Part shown: piece by piece, positions 57,146-64,000 of the stretch
Layout: each line of letters starts with the position of its first letter
Numbering within the stretch: position 1 is the stretch's first letter
Source: Candidatus Nitrospira kreftii
GTDB taxonomy: Bacteria > Nitrospirota > Nitrospiria > Nitrospirales > Nitrospiraceae
Length of the DNA stretch: 64,000 bases
Direction: 5' to 3'
Assembly (NCBI GenBank): GCA_014058405.1
Contig: CP047423.1
Location: forward strand, 1,054,001-1,118,000
Position numbers and translations under genes: made by a program
The notes under the pieces: model-generated
Told to the model about the DNA's origin: nothing
The model's database searches: none
What the model saw: the letters and a program-made list of their open reading frames with translations, nothing else

Positions 57146-58915
57146 ATGGCGGAAAGTAAAGGTCAGCCAAATCGACTCCGGTCTCTCCGAGATTCTGTCA
57201 AGAAGATTACGAAGCGGCTATCTGAGGGTGATGGAGAGATGATCCACAAGAACGACGAACACGCGCGGGAACTGGACAAACTTCGCGTTCAGATTCAGTC
57301 GATGGAAGAAGAGATCCGTCGACTGTATCAATCTCGGCACCAACTCGATCAAGCTAATAAGCAGAATGAAAAGCTTGTAGCGACGCTGCAGGAAGCGAAG
57401 GCTCAGATTGAGGCGCTACGGACCGAGGTCGAAAAACTGACGGCACCGCCGTCCGCCTATGCCATTTTTTCAAGCATGAATGCGGACGGCACGGGAAATG
57501 TCTACGTGTCCGGACGGAAGATGAAGGTCAGCCTGCATCCCTCAATCAGGCCGACAGAGTTGCGTAAAGGACGAGAAGTTGTCCTCAATGAAGCGCTCAA
57601 TGTGATTGAGGTAAAGGGATTTGATAGCCAAGGAGAAGTTGTTCGGCTCAAAGACGTGCTGGAGGGAGGACGAGCTCTCGTCACACTCCATTTTGATGAG
57701 GAGAAAGTGGCTGAGTTGGGTGATCCACTGCTGACGGAACGGCTGAGCGTAGGGGATCATCTTTTGTACGACTCTCGATCAGGTTATGTGATTGAGAAGC
57801 TGCCGAAGTCCGAAGCGTCAGAGCTCGTGTTAGAAGAAGTTCCGGATGTCGACTATGAGCATATCGGCGGTCTCCAAAAAGAATTAGACCAAGTGCGTGA
57901 TGCTGTCGAACTCCCATTTTTACATCCACAGGTTTTTTCCGAGTATAAGCTCAGTGCTCCAAAGGGTGTCCTGCTTTATGGTCCGCCCGGCTGTGGGAAG
58001 ACACTGATTGCGAAAGCCGTGGCCAACTCGATCGCTAAGAAATTGGGCCATCGAGCGGGTAAGGAAATTCGCAGTTACTTTCTGCACGTCAAAGGCCCGG
58101 AGCTCCTGAATAAATATGTGGGCGAATCAGAACGGCAGGTGCGAGAGGTCTTCAAAAAAGCTAAGGAACGAGCCGATGATGGCCATCCGGTCATCGTCTT
58201 TTTCGACGAAATGGACGCACTTTTTCGGACCCGTGGGACGGGGGTGTCATCGGACATTGAGTCTACAATCGTTCCTCAATTCCTTTCGGAGATCGACGGG
58301 GTGGAACGTTTACGCAATGTCATCGTCATCGGAGCGAGCAATCGCCAGGATCTGATCGATCCGGCCGTGCTTCGTGCGGGTCGATTGGACGTCAAAGTGA
58401 AGGTGGGAAGACCGGATGCCACGGCCGCTCGAGATATTTTCTCAAAATATATCTCCACGGATCTTCCGTTCGCCCAGGAGGATATAGAACGTCACGGAGG
58501 GGATCGCCAGGCACTCGTAGATCGCTTGACCGCCCTGACGGTCGAAACGATGTACGCGGCTAGCGAGGAAAATAAGTTCATTGAAGTGACGTATGCCAAT
58601 GGTGAAAAGGAAGTCTTGTATTTCAAAGACTTTGCCAGTGGGGCATTGATCGAGGGGATCGTCTCACGAGCGAAGAAGTTTGCCGTGAAGCGCGTAATCG
58701 CGCATGAAGGTTCAGGCCTGCATTCGGATGACTTGATACGGGCCATTCGTGAAGAGTTCAAGGAACACGAGGACCTTCCGAATACGACCAATCCAGACGA
58801 TTGGGCAAAAGTTGCTGGGAAGAAGGGCGAAAAAATCGTTCATCTTCGGACCATCAGCGGTGGACCGACAGAGCATCGGCAAATTGAAACCATCAGTACT
58901 GGCCACTATCTCTAG
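57146..58915 (+). CDS. mpa: Proteasome-activating AAA ATPase Mpa/ARC
   Basis: A 589-residue hexameric AAA ring that unfolds pupylated proteins and feeds them to the 20S proteasome. N-terminal coiled coil (about residues 36-100) for Pup binding; OB domains (AYAIFSSMNADGTGNVYVSGRKMKV, LVTLHFDEEKVAELG); AAA core with Walker A GPPGCGKT (about 280), Walker B IVFFDEMDALF (about 350) and arginine residues in NRQDLIDPAVLRAGRLD. The C-terminus ends GHYL, comparable to the GQYL tail by which actinobacterial Mpa docks on the proteasome. First gene of the operon; dop starts 8 bases after it. Confidence 0.95.
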   Translation: MAESKGQPNRLRSLRDSVKKITKRLSEGDGEMIHKNDEHARELDKLRVQIQSMEEEIRRLYQSRHQLDQANKQNEKLVATLQEAKAQIEALRTEVEKLTAPPSAYAIFSSMNADGTGNVYVSGRKMKVSLHPSIRPTELRKGREVVLNEALNVIEVKGFDSQGEVVRLKDVLEGGRALVTLHFDEEKVAELGDPLLTERLSVGDHLLYDSRSGYVIEKLPKSEASELVLEEVPDVDYEHIGGLQKELDQVRDAVELPFLHPQVFSEYKLSAPKGVLLYGPPGCGKTLIAKAVANSIAKKLGHRAGKEIRSYFLHVKGPELLNKYVGESERQVREVFKKAKERADDGHPVIVFFDEMDALFRTRGTGVSSDIESTIVPQFLSEIDGVERLRNVIVIGASNRQDLIDPAVLRAGRLDVKVKVGRPDATAARDIFSKYISTDLPFAQEDIERHGGDRQALVDRLTALTVETMYAASEENKFIEVTYANGEKEVLYFKDFASGALIEGIVSRAKKFAVKRVIAHEGSGLHSDDLIRAIREEFKEHEDLPNTTNPDDWAKVAGKKGEKIVHLRTISGGPTEHRQIETISTGHYL

Positions 58916-58922
58916 CGATTGT

Positions 58923-60422
58923 ATGCAAGAACACACTCCCACGAATCGCGCACGGGTGCTGGGCACTGAAACCGAGTTTGGCATTGTGTCGAAAGATGCC
59001 ACCACTCTGGATCCTGTATCCGGCTCGTTTGCCGTGATCGGCCACTATCCTGGCTTGCCGGCGCCTAGTGCAATTTGGGATTACGAAAATGAAAATCCCC
59101 TCCTGGACGCGCGGGGCTTCGAAGTCAATGGTGAGCGAGAGCGTCCCAACCCAGACTATAACCGACAGCTGAATAAGGTGCTCGCGAACGGAGGGCGCTT
59201 GTACGTTGATGGAGCCCATCCAGAGTACTCGACGCCAGAATGTTCAAGTGCTCGAGAGGTTGTGGCGTTTGAGCGTGTCGGAGAAAGAATTCTCGCGAAA
59301 AGTCTCCAGGAGATGACTCGCGTACGGAGAAGCGAACAGTATCTCTTATACAAGAATAATTCAGACGGCAAAGGCAACAGCTATGGGTATCACGAAAACT
59401 ATCTGGTCTCGAGGGCTGTGTCGTTCGACAAAATTGCACGTGTATTGACACCATTCCTCGTGACTCGACCGATTTTTGCCGGAGCAGGAAAAGTCGGTGC
59501 GGAAAATCAGACCAGTCCGGCGGAATATCAGATTTCCCAGCGCGCCGACTTCTTTGAATGTCTCATGGATCTCAATACGATGGTCAAGCGTCCGATCATC
59601 AACACGCGAGATGAGCCCCATGCTGATTCGGCACGATTTCGAAGACTGCATGTCATCACGGGTGATGCCAATATGGCTGAGGTGTCTACCTATTTGAAGG
59701 TCGGAACCTTAGATGTTGTCTTGGATTTGCTCGAAAGCGGAGCCGAGGTGCCTCAGTTGGAACTCGATGAACCAGTTCGAGTGTTCAAGCAAGTGTCGCG
59801 TGACTTGGAGGTGAAGCAGACGGTGAAGTTGGCCGGCGGAAGGCCGACCACGGCGATTTCGGTCCAGCGGGCCTACCTGAAAGCGGCTCAGACTTTTTAC
59901 GCCGCTCACGGATGTCCCTCCACCATCCAAGATGTGCTGATCCGGTGGGACGGAGTGTTGAACAAGCTGGAGCGCGATCCGCGGCTACTGGTGAAGGAAT
60001 TAGATTGGGTGGCGAAACGCCATATGATCGAGTCCTACATGGATAGGAAAGGGTGTGGATGGGACGACTCGCGAATGAAACTGATGGACCTCCAATACCA
60101 TGATGTCCGCCCTGAGAAAGGGTTGTTTTATACGTTGGAGCGCGGGCACCTGATCGACCGAATTGTGGAGGAAGACGAGATTCAGCGGGCTGAACTCAAC
60201 CCTCCGATCGGCACACGGGCCTATTTTCGAGGGCGCTGTGTTCGGAAGTTCGCGAAGTCATTGTATGGAGCGAGTTGGACATCCGTCCTGTTCGATGCCG
60301 GCAATAACACCATCAAAAAAGTGCCGCTGATGGATCCGCATCGCGGTACGCAATCGTTGACACGAGAGCTGCTGGATACCGCAGATTCCATTGATGAGTT
60401 GCTTGAAAAGCTCAAGGTTTGA
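58923..60422 (+). CDS. dop: Depupylase (deamidase of Pup) Dop
   Basis: A 499-residue enzyme of the glutamine-synthetase-like Pup ligase family that cleaves Pup from proteins. It is told from PafA by the early region TETEFGIVSKD...WDYENENPLLDARGFEV, absent in PafA. Nucleotide and catalytic parts: LYVDGAHPEYSTPEC, LYKNNSDGKGNSYGYHENY, INTRDEPHAD and RLHVITGDANMAEVSTYLKVG. As this organism's Pup ends in Glu, the deamidase step should not be needed. ATG 58923 was chosen; the frame upstream lies inside mpa. Confidence 0.92.
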   Translation: MQEHTPTNRARVLGTETEFGIVSKDATTLDPVSGSFAVIGHYPGLPAPSAIWDYENENPLLDARGFEVNGERERPNPDYNRQLNKVLANGGRLYVDGAHPEYSTPECSSAREVVAFERVGERILAKSLQEMTRVRRSEQYLLYKNNSDGKGNSYGYHENYLVSRAVSFDKIARVLTPFLVTRPIFAGAGKVGAENQTSPAEYQISQRADFFECLMDLNTMVKRPIINTRDEPHADSARFRRLHVITGDANMAEVSTYLKVGTLDVVLDLLESGAEVPQLELDEPVRVFKQVSRDLEVKQTVKLAGGRPTTAISVQRAYLKAAQTFYAAHGCPSTIQDVLIRWDGVLNKLERDPRLLVKELDWVAKRHMIESYMDRKGCGWDDSRMKLMDLQYHDVRPEKGLFYTLERGHLIDRIVEEDEIQRAELNPPIGTRAYFRGRCVRKFAKSLYGASWTSVLFDAGNNTIKKVPLMDPHRGTQSLTRELLDTADSIDELLEKLKV

Positions 60423-60445
60423 GAGATGGTGGCTCTAAAATCACG

Positions 60446-61261
60446 ATGAAGCTGCCGTATCTTCCTAATCACGACGACTCCAGTTTTTTTGACTTTCTCA
60501 CCAAGCAGTATCCAGGATTGACGTTGGGTAGTCATGGCATGGCTCCGGCATCGGAGCCGATGCGAAGCGCTGGGCCGATAGCCGTGCCCTATGCGACGAC
60601 TGTCCTCGCGATCAAGTATCAAGATGGAGTCGTGATTGCCGGAGATCGTCGAGCGACAGAAGGATTTCAGATTGCCGATCGCCGTATCGAAAAGGTTTTC
60701 AAGATCGATGAATGGTCGGCGATGGCGATCGCTGGAGCGGCCGGGCCGTGCATCGAGATGGCCAAATTGTTTCAGACCGAACTGGAGCACTACGAGAAAC
60801 TGGAAGGTATAACGCTGTCATGCGAGGGGAAGGCCAATAAGCTTGGGCAGATGGTCAAGGCGAACCTCCCGATGGTGTTCCAGGGCTTGGTGGTCATGCC
60901 GCTGTACGTCGGGTATGACGTGACACGTGCCGAAGGGCGCATCTTCAAGTACGATATTACAGGTGGGAGATACGAAGAGTCCGACTACCATGCAATCGGT
61001 TCAGGCGGGAAAGATGCCCGCAATACGATGCGTGAGCATTTTCGGAAGAACCTTTCCGAGGCTGATGCACTCAATCTCGCCCTGTTATCGCTGTACAATG
61101 CAGCCGATGATGATGTCGGAACGGGTGGACCGGATCTCATTCGTGGAATTTACCCGACTGCCAAGTTTGTGACAGCCAAAGGTATCACCGATGTCGTCGA
61201 CGAGAAGCTGAAAGCGGTGTACGACGAGATGATGACCGCACGCCGTTCGAGGGAGGCGTAA
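60446..61261 (+). CDS. prcB: Proteasome beta subunit
   Basis: A 271-residue subunit carrying the proteolytic sites of the 20S core. It is made with a propeptide of about 50 residues; cutting before Thr51 in VPYATTVLAIKY exposes the catalytic Thr. GVVIAGDRRAT supplies conserved Asp and Arg of the site, and Lys is in IEKVFKIDEWSAMAIAGAAGP. The gene starts 23 bases after dop, where pup is usually found; no small frame fits there. prcA follows after 2 bases. Confidence 0.95.
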   Translation: MKLPYLPNHDDSSFFDFLTKQYPGLTLGSHGMAPASEPMRSAGPIAVPYATTVLAIKYQDGVVIAGDRRATEGFQIADRRIEKVFKIDEWSAMAIAGAAGPCIEMAKLFQTELEHYEKLEGITLSCEGKANKLGQMVKANLPMVFQGLVVMPLYVGYDVTRAEGRIFKYDITGGRYEESDYHAIGSGGKDARNTMREHFRKNLSEADALNLALLSLYNAADDDVGTGGPDLIRGIYPTAKFVTAKGITDVVDEKLKAVYDEMMTARRSREA

Positions 61262-61263
61262 TC

Positions 61264-61953
61264 ATGGTCATGCCCTATTACGTGTCCCCTGAGCAGATGA
61301 TGCAGGATAAAGCTGAGTATGCCAAGAAGGGGATTGCCAAAGGCCGTTCGATCATCGCGATGGAGTATGTCGACGGCATTCTGTTGACCGCGGATAATCC
61401 AAGTGCCTCGCTGCACAAAGTGTCGGAGATCTACGATAACATTGCGTTTGCCGGGGCCGGCAAGTATAGCGAATTTGAGAATCTTCGAAAGGCTGGAATC
61501 CGTCACGCCGATCTCAAAGGGTTCATGTACAGCCGTGAGGATGTCACAGGCCGTTCTCTGGCGAACGGCTACTCCCAAAGCCTCGGAACCGTATTCAGCC
61601 AGGAAATGAAGCCGCTTGAGGTGGAGATTCTGGTCGTACAGGCTGGTACCAACAACGGTTACCCGAACGAGATCTATCGTATATCGTTTGATGGCAGCAT
61701 CATTGATGAGAAAAATTTTGCGGTCATCGGGGGAAGAGCCGAAGCGGTGCAGACGATCTTGAAGGACAAAAGCTCCGGCCAATCTCCGTCGCTCGATGTC
61801 GCGTTGAAACTGTGTGTCACGGCACTGGAACAGACGGCAAATCAAAAGCTGCAACCCGAAGGCTTGGAAGTGGCGGTCTTGGACAGGACCCGTACCGGCC
61901 GAAAGTTCCGTCGTATCTCGGTGAGTGACATCAGACGAATCCTCTCTCCTTAG
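61264..61953 (+). CDS. prcA: Proteasome alpha subunit
   Basis: A 229-residue outer-ring subunit of the 20S proteasome that forms the gated entrance. It has the alpha start YYVSPEQMMQDKAEYAKKGIAKG, no catalytic Thr, and the family parts AMEYVDGILLTADNPS, NIAFAGAGKYSEFENLRKAG and ISFDGSIIDEKNFAVIGG. The C-terminus ends RRILSP. Directly behind prcB and surely co-translated. Confidence 0.95.
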   Translation: MVMPYYVSPEQMMQDKAEYAKKGIAKGRSIIAMEYVDGILLTADNPSASLHKVSEIYDNIAFAGAGKYSEFENLRKAGIRHADLKGFMYSREDVTGRSLANGYSQSLGTVFSQEMKPLEVEILVVQAGTNNGYPNEIYRISFDGSIIDEKNFAVIGGRAEAVQTILKDKSSGQSPSLDVALKLCVTALEQTANQKLQPEGLEVAVLDRTRTGRKFRRISVSDIRRILSP

Positions 61954-62042
61954 TCTTCATCTTCGTGAAGGCTCCCTTTGTTGCGGATCCGAGAACGGGC
62001 GTGTAACCTATCTCTAGGTCTTTCATGATGTCGTCGGGTCCC

Positions 62043-63419
62043 ATGAAACAACGAATATTCGGCCTCGAGAATGAGTACGGCCTTATTTTCTCTCCTAATG
62101 GCCGGATTTACCTTCCCATGGAAAAGGTTCTCGGGTACATCTTTGAGGGGCTGATTCCCAACAGCTGGCCATCGAATGCATTCTTGGTCAATGGGGCGCG
62201 ATTTTATCAGGATACCGGCTGTCACCCCGAATACTCGACTCCGGAATGCGACAACATTACTGACCTTGTGGTCCATGACAAGGCTGGAGAACGGCTATTG
62301 GAAGCCTGTTTGCCGGCGGCGGAGGAGCGGCTCCGCGAGGAAGGACTGTCCGGGGAGATCTATATTTTCAAGAACAACACGGACTCGCTGGGCAATACGT
62401 ATGGATGTCACGAGAACTTTCTCATGCGACGTGACGTCGATTTTTGGAAAGTCACCGAACAACTGATCCCGTTTTTTGTGACTCGCCAAGTCTTCAGCGG
62501 AGCGGGGAAAGTCCTGAAAGTGTCTGGAAAACCCCAGTACTTCATTTCGCAACGGGCTCAGCATATTCATGAAAAAACATCGTCCTCCACGACATCTTCC
62601 AGAAGCATCATCAATACGCGCGATGAACCCCATTCGGATGCTGAACGCTATCGACGACTCCACATCATCGTTGGGGATTCCAATATGTCTGAATACGCGA
62701 CCTACCTCAAGGTCGGGACAGCTGCGTTGGTCCTTTCGATGATCGAGGAAGGGTATACCGTGCATGGGATGGAGCTTGAAGACTCGGTGAAGGCCATCAG
62801 GGAGGTGTCACGCGATCCGACGTTGAAAAAAAAGGTCAAACTTGATGATGGTCGGCAAATGACTGCGATCGAAATTCAACGAGTCTACGTGAAGAGAGCT
62901 CGAGAATACTTGGCCCAAGAAGATCATGAATCGACCATGGATGATGTGTGCGACAAATGGGAAGCCGTCCTGCAGCAGTTGGAAGAGGATCCCATGCAGC
63001 TCACACATCAGATTGATTGGGTCACCAAGAAACATGTGATCCAATCGTACGTGGATAAGCGACATTGCGGTTGGGACGACCCACGCGTGTTCTTGTTGGA
63101 TTTACAGTACCATGATGTGAAGCGGACACGGGGCTTGTATTACTTGATGGAGTCTCGTGGGCTGATCGAACGGGTGGTAGAGGAAGAGACCGTCCAACGA
63201 GCGATGTCCACGCCGCCACAAACGACGAGGGCCAAGGTCCGTGGAGATTTTATCCGGTTTGCACGAGCCAAAAACCGGTCGTATACCGTGGACTGGACCT
63301 ATCTCAAGCTGAATGGGTATTGGGAAGAGACGATTCTCTGTATGGATCCTTTCAGTGCGGTGAATCGACGGGTTGAAGAATTAATCTCCCAGGTATCCGG
63401 AGGACGGTTCTACCGATGA
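62043..63419 (+). CDS. pafA: Pup-protein ligase PafA
   Basis: A 458-residue ligase that uses ATP to join the C-terminal Glu of Pup to lysine side chains. The opening MKQRIFGLENEYGLIFSPNG is short and PafA-like, lacking the WDYE..DARGF segment of Dop. Catalytic and nucleotide parts: FYQDTGCHPEYSTPEC (base Asp), FKNNTDSLGNTYGCHENF, INTRDEPHSD and LHIIVGDSNMSEYATYLK. ATG 62043 fits the family start; an in-frame ATG at 62025 is possible. The next gene overlaps its stop codon. Confidence 0.94.
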   Translation: MKQRIFGLENEYGLIFSPNGRIYLPMEKVLGYIFEGLIPNSWPSNAFLVNGARFYQDTGCHPEYSTPECDNITDLVVHDKAGERLLEACLPAAEERLREEGLSGEIYIFKNNTDSLGNTYGCHENFLMRRDVDFWKVTEQLIPFFVTRQVFSGAGKVLKVSGKPQYFISQRAQHIHEKTSSSTTSSRSIINTRDEPHSDAERYRRLHIIVGDSNMSEYATYLKVGTAALVLSMIEEGYTVHGMELEDSVKAIREVSRDPTLKKKVKLDDGRQMTAIEIQRVYVKRAREYLAQEDHESTMDDVCDKWEAVLQQLEEDPMQLTHQIDWVTKKHVIQSYVDKRHCGWDDPRVFLLDLQYHDVKRTRGLYYLMESRGLIERVVEEETVQRAMSTPPQTTRAKVRGDFIRFARAKNRSYTVDWTYLKLNGYWEETILCMDPFSAVNRRVEELISQVSGGRFYR

Positions 63420-64000
63420 GATTGCTGTACGATCTGAAAGTTCGATATTCTACCACGGAGAGACGGTTCTGGATTAGGGCGATGGTTCTTCTCGCTGTTG
63501 CCTTTCCCATCGGTTGCATTGCGATTTCCCTGCCGAGCGTGCAAGCTGGTGATGCTCACTATACGGGCAAGCAAGGTCAAATTTTGGTGGTCAACGTTCC
63601 AACCGATGGTGGTGTCACCGGCGTAGAGGGAACGTTTCTAGGCCGTTCCCTCAGCTTCTTCCCTGATCCCCGATTTGAAGAACCGAAAGGATTTGTTGGT
63701 TTGCTCGGGATCGACTTGCAAGATGAACCGGGAATCCATGAACTGACCGTCAAAGTACAGGCTGTGGAGCAAAGCCAGACGTTGACGTACCGTGTCCAGG
63801 TTCTCAAGGAGAAATTTCAGGTTGAGCGCCTCACGCTGCCGAAAAACAAAGTCGATCTTGATGAAAAACATTTGGCTCGATGGCAGGCGGAACAAGCACA
63901 GGTAAAGGACATGCTGGCCCACGATTCCCGCATGAAGTTCTGGCAGGCGGGTTTTGTCGAGCCGGTGAGCGGCAAGCGAACCGGAATTTTCGGGAGTGTC
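63416..64000 (+). CDS. M23-peptidase-family exported protein, 5' part (runs off window)
   Basis: A frame open from ATG 63416 (overlapping the pafA stop as ATGA) to the end of the window: 195 codons. It has a signal segment (AMVLLAVAFPIGCIAISLPSVQA), an N-terminal beta domain (GQILVVNVPTDGGVTGVEGTFLGRSLSFF) and the beginning of a FVEPVSGKRTGIFGS stretch, the usual lead-in of an M23/LytM domain. The metal site lies beyond the window. It may cut or remodel peptidoglycan. The translational overlap with pafA suggests it belongs to the proteasome transcription unit. Confidence 0.75.
   Translation, partial: MRLLYDLKVRYSTTERRFWIRAMVLLAVAFPIGCIAISLPSVQAGDAHYTGKQGQILVVNVPTDGGVTGVEGTFLGRSLSFFPDPRFEEPKGFVGLLGIDLQDEPGIHELTVKVQAVEQSQTLTYRVQVLKEKFQVERLTLPKNKVDLDEKHLARWQAEQAQVKDMLAHDSRMKFWQAGFVEPVSGKRTGIFGSV

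Noticed and set aside
60417-60446. Search for a pup (or UBact-type) gene between dop and prcB
   Set aside because: Only 23 bases separate the dop stop from the prcB start, and no small frame with a GGE/GGQ or RxGE/Q end fits there or in the gaps 57005-57145 and 61954-62042. Pup is instead at 9276-9473.
1-64000. tRNA, rRNA, tmRNA, CRISPR arrays and insertion sequences
   Set aside because: No cloverleaf-like segment, regular spacer array or transposase frame was recognised by eye; a covariance-model search would be needed to be sure for small RNAs.

Overview
This 64 kb window looks like a piece of chromosome from a Gram-negative bacterium of the Nitrospirota, most probably Nitrospira or a close relative. 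That placement is inference. It rests on four things seen together: a bacterial 20S proteasome and pupylation system outside Actinobacteria; a histidine-rich SmbP-like metal-binding protein; several multihaem cytochromes c; and a K+-independent membrane pyrophosphatase. TolC, FtsEX/EnvC and lipoprotein signals indicate a double-membrane cell. I found no rRNA, tRNA, CRISPR array or intact transposase.

Layout. 1-1.8 kb: two multihaem cytochrome c genes (the first cut by the window edge). 1.8-5.5 kb: a scarred accessory stretch with an orphan antitoxin, a frameshifted HNH endonuclease gene, and a PIN toxin-antitoxin pair bracketed by an intact methyltransferase gene and a truncated 553-bp copy of it. 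5.5-13.5 kb: PQQ-type sugar dehydrogenase, hppA, a stand-alone pup gene, recJ and a bifunctional rel. 13.5-25.8 kb: mostly single housekeeping genes, including bfd with a Fur-box-like site, pepF, a histone-deacetylase-like hydrolase, a pentahaem cytochrome, a tandem rhodanese, smbP, a nitrilase-family enzyme, algH and a DUF3422 protein. 25.8-37 kb: a second accessory region with vapBC next to a remnant of the uvrA 3' end, uvrA itself, a large DUF4062-STAND-FGE protein resembling anti-phage NTPases, a MazEF-like pair in which both genes are broken, and a DUF2235 hydrolase. 37-43.4 kb: a TolC/CPBP/DUF3147 operon and exported proteins. 43.4-57 kb: core genes uvrB, ffh-rpsP-rimM-trmD-rplS-rnhB-yraN, ftsEX-envC-ctpA and thiSGE. 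57-64 kb: the proteasome operon mpa-dop-prcB-prcA-pafA, followed by an overlapping M23-peptidase-family gene that runs off the window.

How it works together. The proteasome operon lacks a pup gene at the usual place between dop and prcB. An unmistakable Pup (65 residues, ending Gly-Gly-Glu) is encoded about 48 kb away between hppA and recJ, with its own likely promoter. Because Pup already ends in Glu, PafA can use it directly, so Dop should be needed only to remove Pup. The other notable material is in the accessory stretches: two PIN toxin-antitoxin modules, each lying between a gene and a partial direct copy of that gene's 3' part; decayed antitoxin and toxin genes; and the multidomain STAND protein, whose C-terminus resembles the variable proteins of diversity-generating retroelements.
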